In this document: positions 1 to 8,247 of the stretch, in pieces
How the letters are laid out: the number at the start of each line of letters is the position of its first letter
Position numbering within the stretch: position 1 is the stretch's first letter
NCBI GenBank assembly: GCA_027067955.1
Contig: JAMOUW010000079.1
Location: 21,192 to 85,191 of the forward strand
Reading direction: 5' to 3'
Source of the DNA: Thermaceae bacterium
GTDB taxonomy: Bacteria > Deinococcota > Deinococci > Deinococcales > Marinithermaceae
Length of the DNA: 64,000 bases
Position numbers and translations under genes: made by a program
The notes under the pieces: model-generated
Told to the model about the DNA's origin: nothing
The model's database searches: none
The model's input: only the letters and a program-made list of their open reading frames with translations

Positions 1-993
1 GAACTAGTCGGTTACATCATCGAACATACCCCGGGTTCCGACGGGGTGGATTGGTCGGTGCATACCCACGACGACCTTGGTCTGGCGGTGGTTAACAGTC
101 TGGCGGCGGTGCGCGCCGGAGCGACCCAGGTAGAGTGTACCGTCAACGGCATCGGCGAGCGAGCAGGCAACGCCAGTCTGGAAGAGGTGGTGATGGCCCT
201 GTACACCCGGCGCGATTTCTTCGCGGCCGAAACCGGGGTCAACACCCGCGAGCTCTACCGCAGCAGCCAGCTTGTCAGCCGCCTTACCGGAATGGTGGTG
301 CCTCCCAATAAGGCAATTGTGGGCAGGAACGCTTTTGCCCACGAATCGGGTATTCATCAGGACGGTGTTCTCAAGGCGCGCGAAACCTACGAGATCATGA
401 ATGCGGAGATAGTGGGGCGCGAAGCGGCGGTCATGGTACTGGGCAAGCACTCGGGGCGGCATGCGTTCAAGAAGGCGCTTGCGGAATTGGGTTATGAGGT
501 AAACGACGACGAGTTAAAACCGCTGTTTGCTCGCTTCAAAGAGATTGCCGATCGCAAGAAGCAGGTGACCACCGAGGACCTCATCGCTCTGGTCGAAGAC
601 GAGCGCACGCGCGCCCCGGAGATGTTCAAGTTGCTGGACATGCAGGTGCATTCGGGGCTTGCTCTTACCCCGGTGGCCACCGTGAAGGTAAAGACGCCCG
701 ATGACGAGGTAACCGAGGCCGCCACGGGTGACGGTCCGGTGGACGCGGTTTACAAGGCCATCAGCCGCGCTGTGGGGCTGGCCCCAACGCTCGAGCGCTA
801 TCGCATTGAGGCCACCACCGGCGGTACTGAGGCGCTGGGCGAGGTAATGGTGCGGTTGCGTCAGGGTACCGTGGTGGTTACCGGGCGGGGAATCGCCCCC
901 GACATCGTCGAGTCGTCGGCCCGCGCCTACCTGGACGCCCTCAACAAGCTCGTTTCCGGCGTGGGCGCGCGCGAGACCATCGAAGCGCCGTAG
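1..993 (+). CDS. leuA: 2-isopropylmalate synthase, C-terminal part (5' truncated by window edge)
   Basis: The reading frame is open from base 1, so the N-terminal third lies outside the window. The visible part begins inside the TIM barrel ([14 protein letters not shown], then [13 protein letters not shown], the conserved metal-site His region and the strand-8 signature of the homocitrate/isopropylmalate synthase family), continues with [12 protein letters not shown], and ends with the roughly 120-residue LeuA regulatory domain that binds leucine. The enzyme condenses acetyl-CoA with 2-oxoisovalerate, the committed step of leucine synthesis. It lies 8 bases before a small ORF and then cimA, so the three are probably one operon. 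The family call is firm; the start cannot be seen. Confidence 0.95.
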   Translation, partial: ELVGYIIEHTPGSDGVDWSVHTHDDLGLAVVNSLAAVRAGATQVECTVNGIGERAGNASLEEVVMALYTRRDFFAAETGVNTRELYRSSQLVSRLTGMVVPPNKAIVGRNAFAHESGIHQDGVLKARETYEIMNAEIVGREAAVMVLGKHSGRHAFKKALAELGYEVNDDELKPLFARFKEIADRKKQVTTEDLIALVEDERTRAPEMFKLLDMQVHSGLALTPVATVKVKTPDDEVTEAATGDGPVDAVYKAISRAVGLAPTLERYRIEATTGGTEALGEVMVRLRQGTVVVTGRGIAPDIVESSARAYLDALNKLVSGVGARETIEAP

Positions 994-1001
994 GAGCCGT
1001 C

Positions 1002-1232
1002 ATGCCCCCTGGTATAAACGAAATCGAGGAGTGGGTGATCAAAACCGAGGCGCGCCTGGGGGCAACGGTGGAGCCTGACGCCCAGCGCATATTTGCCGCC
1101 TATCACCGGGTTCTGCGCTGTTTCGTGCGCGATCTGGAGGATCCACGGGACATTGCCCTTTCGCGCGCCGCGGCGCTGATGCTGGTACAGGAGCTGATAC
1201 TGCAAAAAGAAGGCCGCAGTGGCTGCGAGTAA
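1002..1232 (+). CDS. small hypothetical protein between leuA and cimA (76 aa)
   Basis: A 76-residue mainly helical, slightly acidic protein with no signal peptide or membrane segment. An AGGAG ribosome-binding site sits five bases before the ATG. It ends 14 bases inside the cimA start, so translation is probably coupled. It contains two Cys (near residues 40 and 75). I do not recognise a family. Its place between two branched-chain amino acid synthases suggests a role in, or co-regulation with, that pathway, but nothing in the sequence shows a function. The alternative is a spurious ORF; the good RBS and tight packing argue against that. Confidence 0.75.
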   Translation: MPPGINEIEEWVIKTEARLGATVEPDAQRIFAAYHRVLRCFVRDLEDPRDIALSRAAALMLVQELILQKEGRSGCE

Positions 1233-2823
1233 CGGCGGCTTGGCGGGAATCCGGATAGAGGTGCTGGACACCACGCTCCGGGACGGTACCCAGGCGGAGG
1301 GAGTCGATCTTTCCGTCCGTGACAAGGTTACTGTGGCCGAAGCGCTGGCGGGATTTGGCATCGACCTGATCGAGGGAGGATGGCCGGGCTCCAACCCCCG
1401 TGACGCGGAGTTTTTCGGGCTCATGCGGGAACGGGCTCTTCCCGGCGGCGCGCGCCTTACTGCTTTCGGCGCCACCCGCAGAAAGGATCTGTTGCCGGAG
1501 GATGACCCCTCCCTGGCGGCCCTGATGGAGTCCCTAACGCCCGTGATCACTATTTTTGGTAAGTCCTGGACTTTGCACGTCACCGATGCCCTGGGAGTGA
1601 GCCTGGAGGAAAACCTGGTAATGATCCGCGAGTCGGTGTCCTTTTTGCGTGCTGCCGGTCGGCGGGTGATTTACGACGCCGAACACTTTTTCGACGGCTA
1701 TGCGGATGACGCCGCCTACGCCATGGCGACGCTGGGGGCGGCCGCCGAAGGCGGGGCCGATACTTTGGTGCTGGCCGACACCAACGGCGGCCGCCTTCCT
1801 GAAGAGGTCTTTACCGCCACCCGGCAGGTTGTGGCGCGTTTCCCGCGACAGGTTATCGGTGTTCACGCCCACAACGACGCCGGGCTGGCCGTGGCCAACA
1901 GCCTGGCGGCGCTGCGGGCGGGGGCGCGCCACCTTCAGGGCACCATCAACGGCTACGGCGAGCGGGCCGGCAACGCCAGCCTGACGAGCCTGATCCCCGC
2001 CTTGGTGCTCAAGTACGGTGCCGACCTGAAGGCAGCCGAGAACCTGGAAAAACTGCGTGAGCTGGCCCATTTCGTTGACGAGCGCGCCAACCAGCACCCC
2101 GATAAGCGTGCTCCCTACGTTGGCGACGCCGCCTTTGCCCACAAGGGCGGGGTACACGTTTCGGCGGTCCTCAAGAACCCGCGAACCTACGAGCACGTTG
2201 AACCCGAACGGGTGGGTAACCGGCGCCGTTTCCTGGTTTCCGATCTCTCCGGCCGCTCCAATTTGCTGGCCAAACTGGCCGAGGCGGGGATCGGGTTGAG
2301 CAGGGACGAAGCCAGCCCCTTGCTCGATGAGGTTAAGGCGCTGGAGCGCGACGGCTACGCCTTCGAAGCCGCAGACGCCTCCTTCTTTTTGCTTGCCCGG
2401 CGGCTCCGTGGCGGGGGGGAGCCGTTTACCGTGAGCGCCTTCAAGAGCTGGACCAGTGGCGACGCCCACGGCCGCTGGCAGGCCGAAGCGACGATTCAGG
2501 TTGAAGTAGGTGGCCGCTCGGTTCACACCGCTGCCTGGGGCGAAGGGCCGGTGGGAGCCCTCGACAACGCCTTGCGTAAGGCCTTGCTCGACTTTTTTCC
2601 AGAGCTGGCGGAAGTGAGGCTGGCTGACTACAAGGTGCGGGTACTGGAGGGCCAGCAGGCGGGCACCGCCAGCGCGGTGCGGGTGCTGGTGGAGATGGAG
2701 CACCCGGCGGGGCGCTGGAATACCGTCGGTGCCAGCGCCAACGTGCTCGAGGCCTCCCTAAAGGCTCTGACCGACGGTTACGCTTACGCCTTGCTCAAAT
2801 TGACGCCCGGGACCGGGAGCTGA
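1219..2823 (+). CDS. cimA: (R)-citramalate synthase
   Basis: A 534-residue member of the homocitrate/citramalate/isopropylmalate synthase family. It would condense pyruvate and acetyl-CoA to citramalate, opening a threonine-independent route to isoleucine. Visible motifs are LDTTLRDGTQAEGV (catalytic Arg and metal Asp), LIEGGWPGSNPRD (the GGWPG pattern is typical of CimA rather than LeuA), HAHNDAGLAVANSL and [14 protein letters not shown], followed by a C-terminal allosteric domain. The GTG start overlaps the upstream small ORF by 14 bases. The last codons and the TGA stop lie inside a strong inverted repeat (2800-2844). Citramalate synthase is favoured over a second LeuA by the GGWPG motif and length. 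Confidence 0.93.
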   Translation: MAASNGGLAGIRIEVLDTTLRDGTQAEGVDLSVRDKVTVAEALAGFGIDLIEGGWPGSNPRDAEFFGLMRERALPGGARLTAFGATRRKDLLPEDDPSLAALMESLTPVITIFGKSWTLHVTDALGVSLEENLVMIRESVSFLRAAGRRVIYDAEHFFDGYADDAAYAMATLGAAAEGGADTLVLADTNGGRLPEEVFTATRQVVARFPRQVIGVHAHNDAGLAVANSLAALRAGARHLQGTINGYGERAGNASLTSLIPALVLKYGADLKAAENLEKLRELAHFVDERANQHPDKRAPYVGDAAFAHKGGVHVSAVLKNPRTYEHVEPERVGNRRRFLVSDLSGRSNLLAKLAEAGIGLSRDEASPLLDEVKALERDGYAFEAADASFFLLARRLRGGGEPFTVSAFKSWTSGDAHGRWQAEATIQVEVGGRSVHTAAWGEGPVGALDNALRKALLDFFPELAEVRLADYKVRVLEGQQAGTASAVRVLVEMEHPAGRWNTVGASANVLEASLKALTDGYAYALLKLTPGTGS

Positions 2824-2844
2824 GTTCCCGGTCCCGGGCGTCAA
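2800..2844 (+). terminator. perfect 19-bp stem hairpin overlapping the cimA stop
   Basis: Two perfectly complementary 19-base arms (2800-2818 and 2826-2844) flank a 7-base loop that carries the cimA TGA stop codon. The left arm encodes the last six cimA residues. There is no long T-run on the plus side, but the stem is very GC-rich. The convergent lipoprotein gene ends at 2856, so the hairpin could serve both strands as a transcription barrier. Confidence 0.75.
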
Positions 2845-2855
2845 AATGCAATAGC

Positions 2856-4493
2856 TTAAGGGTTCAACCTCAGCGCCAGCAGGTCCAGGTCGCCGTCTTT
2901 GCTGGTCGTGTAGCCAATCACCACTATCCTGCCGTGAGGGTCAAGACCTACTTCGAAAGCGCCGTCAGTGCCGGTGTTGCCGGTGCCGCCGTCGTAGGCG
3001 AAAACGCCGTTTGTGCCAAACTTGCCGTCGAGGCTGCCGTCGGGGTTCAACCTGATGACTATCAGGTCTTCGCCCCGGCCGGAGAAGAACGAGCGCCCGG
3101 CGACGATAATACGCCCTTTTCGATCGGCAACCACGGAGAACGCCCGGTCGCTGCCGGCGTGGCTGCCTCCGGCGACCTTGTCGAGTGTTACGGTGCCGCT
3201 GCTGCCAAAGTTTTCGTCCGGGGTGCCATCTGCCTTTAGCTTCTCGACCACCAGGTCGTAGTCTTTGCCGTTATAAACATAGCCGGCGAGGTAGAAACCG
3301 CCGTCATTGCTGGGGGTGATCGAACGGACGCGACCGCCCACGGTGCCGTCGCTGAAAGCAGTCAGGCCGCCCCAGTTGCCGAGGTTCATTTGGGCGTCGA
3401 TACTTACGAATAAGCCTTTTCTGTTGTTGCTGGTGTCGATGATTTCGCCGCCGCCCATATAGCCGCTGCTGTTGGCGGCCAGCGAATAGAGCGCATCGTA
3501 TTTTTGCTTGCCGTCCGAGGCTACCGTGTCTAGGGCACCATTGCTCTTGAACCTGGCTATTATGAACTGCTCGGTCACGTTGGTGTCTTTGAAGCTCATG
3601 CCGCTGACCAGGAAGCCGTCCTTGACAGGCAGCAGCGAGTATCCCCGGTCGTTACCGTTGCCGTTCCCTCCGGCTAGATTGTCATGAGTAATTGTGCCGT
3701 TGCTGCCAAAACCGCTATCCAGGCTGCCGTCGGGGTTGAGCCGTGCGAGCAACAGGTCGTCGTTGTTGCTATTGTACGAATATCCGGCGACTATCAACTT
3801 GCTACTCGGGGTGATGGCCATAGCGCGGTCGAAGTCGAATTCCCGGGTGTCGTAGCTCAGCGGCCGCAGGTCGCCCAGAACGGCGACCCCGGTATTGTTG
3901 GCGAAGCTGGCTTCAAATTTGCCGTCCCCGTCGAGTTTGCAAACTACCAGTTTGTCATTGCTGCGGCCTAGGACATACATGACGTTGTCGCCGAACGCCA
4001 AACTGTAAGCTACATCGTCCTTGCCCTGTGTTTGCGTCAGGTCTTTTACCACCGTTATGCCGCCGGTGCCAAAGCTGGTGTCGAGGGTGCCGGCCGGTGG
4101 GACGATTTTGATTCCGAAGCCAATGGCGTGTTCGATCTTGCCGGACGAGAAAGTCAGCGTGGTGTCGTAATCGCCAGGCGGGGCGGTATCGCTGGCGCTG
4201 ATGGTCAACGTGAAGTCCGCTTTGTTGCCGGATACCGTCAGCGTGGTTGGTTTCAGGGTTATGCCCTTTGGCAGGTCGTTTCCGTTTGCCAGACGGGCGG
4301 ATACCGTTATCTCCCCCTTGAAACCGCCAGAGGGCACGATGCTGATGCCGACGCCCCCGCTGTCTCCCTGGTGTATTTGAATGCTTGATGCCGAAGGCAC
4401 TATTTTGAAGTCTGGTTTTTGTTTTTGATTGCAGCCGACGAAGTAGAGGGCTAGTGCCAAGAGCAGGACCGATTGGACGATCTGCTTTAGCAT
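2856..4493 (-). CDS. lipoprotein with delta-60 repeats
   Basis: Predicted secreted lipoprotein of 545 residues. The start was placed at 4493, not at the longer upstream ATG, because a GGAGGTG ribosome-binding site lies just before it and the N-terminus is then a clean lipoprotein signal (Lys at 3, hydrophobic core, lipobox FVGC with Cys21). Residues about 25-150 look like an Ig-like beta domain. The rest holds delta-60-type repeats (LDTSFGTGGITVV, LDSGFGSNGTITHD, PDENFGSSGTVTLD, LDGKFGTNGVFAYD), each followed by GRI(I/V)VxG strands as in beta-propellers. Substrate unknown; surface binding or structural role is an inference. Adjacent genes do not suggest a pathway. Confidence 0.88.
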   Translation of the reverse strand: MLKQIVQSVLLLALALYFVGCNQKQKPDFKIVPSASSIQIHQGDSGGVGISIVPSGGFKGEITVSARLANGNDLPKGITLKPTTLTVSGNKADFTLTISASDTAPPGDYDTTLTFSSGKIEHAIGFGIKIVPPAGTLDTSFGTGGITVVKDLTQTQGKDDVAYSLAFGDNVMYVLGRSNDKLVVCKLDGDGKFEASFANNTGVAVLGDLRPLSYDTREFDFDRAMAITPSSKLIVAGYSYNSNNDDLLLARLNPDGSLDSGFGSNGTITHDNLAGGNGNGNDRGYSLLPVKDGFLVSGMSFKDTNVTEQFIIARFKSNGALDTVASDGKQKYDALYSLAANSSGYMGGGEIIDTSNNRKGLFVSIDAQMNLGNWGGLTAFSDGTVGGRVRSITPSNDGGFYLAGYVYNGKDYDLVVEKLKADGTPDENFGSSGTVTLDKVAGGSHAGSDRAFSVVADRKGRIIVAGRSFFSGRGEDLIVIRLNPDGSLDGKFGTNGVFAYDGGTGNTGTDGAFEVGLDPHGRIVVIGYTTSKDGDLDLLALRLNP

Positions 4494-4512
4494 TGTTACA
4501 CCTCCATCAAAA

Positions 4513-4518
4513 ATGATA
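4513..4518 (-). promoter_or_regulatory. possible -10 box of the lipoprotein gene
   Basis: TATCAT on the minus strand about 20 bases before the ATG at 4493, with the GGAGGTG ribosome-binding site between them. No convincing -35 box. If correct the transcript has a short SD-containing leader. Confidence 0.35.
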
Positions 4519-4579
4519 ATCAATGGGTGCCACAATCTTGGTTTAGATCCGCCGCCAGGAAACGCGCTTGTGCGGCAAG

Positions 4580-4760
4580 GGGCTTGCGAGTCTGACGGAC
4601 CTGCACCCGACAATTCCGAGGGGGCTTCGGCTAGACCTGCAGCCCCCGCCGGGATGGCGAACATCCGTTCGCCGGTTCAGCACCCGGTCTTCGGGGGCGG
4701 CTATGGCATGCGGGTGTCTGCCCGTTCCCTTCCGGGCGCCCTGAGGCGGTTGTCTGTGCG
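4580..4760. other. hairpin-rich intergenic segment, function unknown
   Basis: The 284-base spacer between the lipoprotein gene and the 61 aa gene contains several strong inverted repeats: GGGGGCT at 4620-4626 with AGCCCCC at 4641-4647, and a perfect 7-bp stem with 4-base loop at 4656-4673. Further G/C-rich complementary stretches surround them. I compared it by eye with common riboswitches, SRP RNA, tmRNA and RNase P RNA and found no match. It could be a structured leader, a small RNA or an attenuator on either strand. Confidence 0.35.
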
Positions 4761-4777
4761 CTGTCGCTATGCGGGGA

Positions 4778-4963
4778 TCAACGGAGATAACCGGGGGCTT
4801 CAGGAAAGCGATCGGAGAGGTAGCGATAGAGTGCTTCCCAGGATGCGAAGCTAAGTTCATCCCGGTTGCGCTCGCGGAAAAGGATGCGCAAGGGTTTGAA
4901 GGGCGCTTTAAGGACCCTGATTTCGAACACCCATTCTTCAGTTCGAAGATCGGATCGCTCCAT
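4778..4963 (-). CDS. small hypothetical protein (61 aa)
   Basis: A 61-residue protein with balanced composition (WVFEIRVLKAPFKPLRILF, then an aromatic Trp/Tyr-containing helix and a C-terminal Pro-Gly end) that reads as a genuine folded polypeptide rather than a shadow frame. It begins 34 bases downstream of the stop of the large BTAD regulator on the same strand. It has its own TAACCT box exactly six bases before the ATG, the arrangement seen at many other starts in this window. No family recognised. It may depend on, or be co-expressed with, the regulator. Confidence 0.65.
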   Translation of the reverse strand: MERSDLRTEEWVFEIRVLKAPFKPLRILFRERNRDELSFASWEALYRYLSDRFPEAPGYLR

Positions 4964-4969
4964 GTTGAC

Positions 4970-4975
4970 AGGTTA
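4970..4975 (-). promoter_or_regulatory. leaderless-type -10 box (TAACCT) for the 61 aa gene
   Basis: TAACCT, six bases, then ATG at 4963 on the minus strand. This fits TANNNT-N6-start as seen at over a dozen other genes here and implies transcription starting at the start codon. Confidence 0.45.
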
Positions 4976-4997
4976 GCGGGCATGCGTCACAAAAGCG

Positions 4998-7900
4998 TCA
5001 CAAGTCCCAGACCGTGCGCCAGACGAAGGTTGTGGTAAAGATGCGCCGGTACCTGGAAGGCAAGGCGTCGAGCTGCTTTTGCAGGTGCTGGCGCGCTTCA
5101 TCGCGCCAGCGCGCACCCTTGGGGTGATGGCGGGCGTAAGCAGCCCAAACCAGAGGCAGGTCGGGAACGCCGACCGGCCAGTCACGGCTTGCACGCAGGG
5201 CTTCCGCGCTCAACCTCCGGGCCAGATCGTGCTGGCGGGCGTCCGCTGCAGCCAGAGCCGCATGCGCCAGGCTCCGGGCCAGGTGGCCGTGTTCATTCCT
5301 TGCCTTCCAGTGGCGCGCAGCGCGCCGGAACCAGTGCAACGCTTCGGTGGGTTCACCGCGTCGCAGGTGCAGGTAGCCGCGGGTGTGGTAGGTATGACCC
5401 AGCTTGGCCTGATCTCCTATACGCTGCTGTACTTCCAGGGCCTGGTCGAGGTCGCTGACGGCGCTTTCGAAATCTCCCAGCTCTATGGCCGCCCAGGCCC
5501 TTTCCGATTGCGCTAGGGCGGCGTCTTTCTCGAGGTGCAGTTCCCCGGCCCGCTTCACCGCAGCGTCGAAGGCGCGGAAGGACGCTTCGTTGTCACCCAG
5601 CTTGAGCGAAGACAGCCCTTCGAGCTCCAGGGCATCCAGCTCGCCGCCGAAATCGCCTGCCTGCCGGGCAGCTCTGCGCAGGCTGTGCGCCTCTTCCAGT
5701 GATCGCAGGTATTCGCCCCGCAGCCACCAGCCCGTGGCCCTGTCGGCGCGGATGCGCAAAGCGAGCACGGTGTCGCCTACCGCGTGAGCTTCGGCCAGCG
5801 CGCGGGATTGTAGGGCGTCTCCTTCGGTTTTGTCGCCCAGCCGGTAGTAGAGGGCGGCCAGATTTCTCAAAGTGCGTGCGACTCCCTGCCGGTCGCCGAT
5901 TTGCTCGTAGGCGTCGAGGGCCTGCTCCAGCTCTGCAAGCTGGGCTCCCGGGTCACCATGGCGGTAGTAGGTCCAGGCAAGAATGAAGTGCGCGCGCGCC
6001 TGGCAGGCCCGGTCACCTGCGCGCAAGGCGCGGGCCAGGCCCGCCTGCGCCGAGGAGAGCGCACGGGGGTAATCGCCGCGCTGGAGCAGGGCTTCGGCAA
6101 GCAGCAGCCGGGGGCGGGCCCCGCCGTCCATGCTGAGCTCGCGGAGGCGTTCCAGCTCGTTTTCGCCGAGCCTGCCCAGCCGGATTTCGAGCTCGAGCAG
6201 GTCCAGCTCTGCCCGGGAGCTTTCCTCCGGGTCCAGATTCTGTGCAAACGCAAGGGCTCTTATGAAATACGCGCGGGCGGAGAGCGGTTCGTTTGCAGCG
6301 CTGCGGGCTGCGGTGAGGAAACCGCGGGCGGCACGTTGGGGTTCACCAGCTTCCTGCCAGTGCTCGGCGGCTTCCGCCAACCTCCCCTCATCTTCGAGGG
6401 ACCGGGCCCAGGCACGGTGGTACGTACGCGCCAGAGAGGGGTTGAGCGTTTCCATCACCAGCGTCCGCAGGTGTTCATGGGCTGGAGTGTAGCCCCCCGC
6501 CAGGGCCGCCGCGAGCTGGCGTTCGCGCAGCTCTTCGAGATACTGCGCGGCCTCGAGCGCGCGAATCCCCAGAACGCGCCCGAGATCCTCAGCGGGAACG
6601 GGTCGGCGTGCCACGCATATCATTTCCAGGGCATGTCTAAGCGGGTTGTCCAGGCTTTGCAGCCGGGCCCAGAGCGTCTCCCTGATGCTGCGCGGTATCG
6701 GCAGCTCGCGGTAGTCCTCGGTGGTGCGGTCGTAGGGGGTTGACCAGCCTTCGGTGCGGTGTCGCAGCTCCCCGCGCGCAAAGAGGTGCCGCAGGGTTTC
6801 CAGAATGAAGAAGGGATTTCCACCGGTAGCCGAGTGCAGCCTCCGGGCGAAGAGGCGCGCGCCATAGCGCTGGTGGGCCAGGCTTTGGATGAGGGCGTGC
6901 ACCGCCTCCTCCCCGAGCGGGGGGACCTCCAGCCGGATTATGTCGTTTTCGAGAGGGGCCAGCCAGGAGGCTGCGGGACCGGGAGGAAGGGGTTTCCTGG
7001 CGGTGAGCACGAGCTGGGTTCCGGCGCGTTCGGCCATCGGCAGCAGGTGAGCCAGCAGCTCGAGGCCCGCCGGGTCGGTCCACTGGAGATCGTCCCAGAC
7101 CAGCACCGGCCCGGCCAGGGCCAGCAACACCCGGCTCACGCCCTCCAGGAATCTGGCTCGGTCCGCCGCGCCCTGCAGGGGGCGCTCCGAAGCGGGCAGG
7201 AGGTGCGGCAGCAGGCGCCCTGCTTCGCGCAGCCATACCGGGTCGAGATCCGGGACGCCCTGGGCGTTGATTCCCTGCTCGAGCGCCCGTGTCAGCCCGG
7301 CGAAAGGCAGGGAGCGGCTGGACGCCGGGTGATCTATCGCCAAGCGGCCGCCACTCCTGGCCTGATGCTCCCGGGCGAGCCGCGTTTTACCGCTGCCGGC
7401 GTCACCCAGGAGGATAACCGGGCGCGGTCGCAAGCGACCCATTTCTTCCAGCAGCCCTTCGCGCCCCACCAGCGGGGGTTTGGCGAGCGTTTCCGGAACC
7501 GGTGCGGAGGAGGGCCGGCTGGGCGTTTTTTGTTCTTTCAGCTGAAGAAAAAGCCGCTCGGTTTCCGGATCCGGTTCCAGTCCCAGCTCGCGCTCCAGGC
7601 GGCGTTTGTAAGTCAGGTACACCTGCTCTGCTTCGTCCCAGCGGCCGGAACGGGCCAGCAGCCAGAGGATGCGGCGGTGGGCTTCTTCATGAAAAGGATC
7701 CTCGGACAGCACCCGTTCCCAGAGTTGCAAAGCCTGTTTTTCCCGGCCGCTGGCTTCGCGTTGAAGCGCGAGGCGCGACAAAACCATGACCAGCCGTCCC
7801 TGCCAGTTTTCCCTTTCCAGAGCCAGCCAGTCTTCGAATACCTCCGCGCCCTCGATGCTGAAAGACTCCATGAAGGTGCCGCGCCACAAAGATGCCGCTT

Positions 7901-8210
7901 TCTTCCAGGAGCCGTCTTCCAGCGCTTCGAGAAATTCTCGTGCATCGCTGCCCACGCCGCTTAGTCCTACCTGCTCTCGTTCGACGCGGAGATGGCCTTT
8001 TAGCGGGGTCTTCTGCAACCGGTATAATTCCTGCCTCAGGCGGTGGCGGGCGGTTTTGTCGGGGGCATCCCATAGCAGCGCAGCCAGCTTGTGGCGCGGT
8101 TGCGGTCCCGGATGCAGCGTAAGGTAGGCTACCAGGGCCAAGCTGCGCAGGGTCGGTAAATGTACCCGCACCCCCGCGCACCACAGCTCGGGCGGCCCGA
8201 GCAGCAGCAT
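4998..8210 (-). CDS. BTAD-domain transcriptional activator with AAA ATPase and TPR repeats
   Basis: A large regulator of about 1070 residues. Order of parts: a winged-helix OmpR-type DNA-binding region (about 1-90), a bacterial transcriptional activator domain (about 95-235, ending ERELGLEPDPETERLF), an NTPase module with Walker A GDAGSGKT at 269-276 and Walker B VLVWDDLQW about 80 residues later, then a long helical TPR-like C-terminus. This is the SARP/LuxR-STAND architecture, in which ligand or partner binding releases the ATPase and activates transcription. I chose ATG 8210; GTG 8228 is possible, while the longest frame (8297) would overlap the upstream gene by 50 bases. Target genes are unknown; the neighbours wecG and comB are candidates by position. 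Confidence 0.88.
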   Translation of the reverse strand: MLLLGPPELWCAGVRVHLPTLRSLALVAYLTLHPGPQPRHKLAALLWDAPDKTARHRLRQELYRLQKTPLKGHLRVEREQVGLSGVGSDAREFLEALEDGSWKKAASLWRGTFMESFSIEGAEVFEDWLALERENWQGRLVMVLSRLALQREASGREKQALQLWERVLSEDPFHEEAHRRILWLLARSGRWDEAEQVYLTYKRRLERELGLEPDPETERLFLQLKEQKTPSRPSSAPVPETLAKPPLVGREGLLEEMGRLRPRPVILLGDAGSGKTRLAREHQARSGGRLAIDHPASSRSLPFAGLTRALEQGINAQGVPDLDPVWLREAGRLLPHLLPASERPLQGAADRARFLEGVSRVLLALAGPVLVWDDLQWTDPAGLELLAHLLPMAERAGTQLVLTARKPLPPGPAASWLAPLENDIIRLEVPPLGEEAVHALIQSLAHQRYGARLFARRLHSATGGNPFFILETLRHLFARGELRHRTEGWSTPYDRTTEDYRELPIPRSIRETLWARLQSLDNPLRHALEMICVARRPVPAEDLGRVLGIRALEAAQYLEELRERQLAAALAGGYTPAHEHLRTLVMETLNPSLARTYHRAWARSLEDEGRLAEAAEHWQEAGEPQRAARGFLTAARSAANEPLSARAYFIRALAFAQNLDPEESSRAELDLLELEIRLGRLGENELERLRELSMDGGARPRLLLAEALLQRGDYPRALSSAQAGLARALRAGDRACQARAHFILAWTYYRHGDPGAQLAELEQALDAYEQIGDRQGVARTLRNLAALYYRLGDKTEGDALQSRALAEAHAVGDTVLALRIRADRATGWWLRGEYLRSLEEAHSLRRAARQAGDFGGELDALELEGLSSLKLGDNEASFRAFDAAVKRAGELHLEKDAALAQSERAWAAIELGDFESAVSDLDQALEVQQRIGDQAKLGHTYHTRGYLHLRRGEPTEALHWFRRAARHWKARNEHGHLARSLAHAALAAADARQHDLARRLSAEALRASRDWPVGVPDLPLVWAAYARHHPKGARWRDEARQHLQKQLDALPSRYRRIFTTTFVWRTVWDL

Positions 8211-8247
8211 CCGGCATTCGCCAGCCACATCATCATCTTGCAACGCC

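Noticed and set aside
4656..4673. Resemblance of the hairpin to the fluoride riboswitch first stem
   Set aside because: The conserved GAUGG and the second stem and pseudoknot are missing; only the GGCG/CGCC arms are similar.
4513..4983. Open frames of 113 and 146 aa in the lipoprotein upstream region
   Set aside because: They overlap each other and the 61 aa gene, are rich in Arg/Pro/Gly and lack ribosome-binding sites; typical of open frames in GC-rich non-coding DNA.
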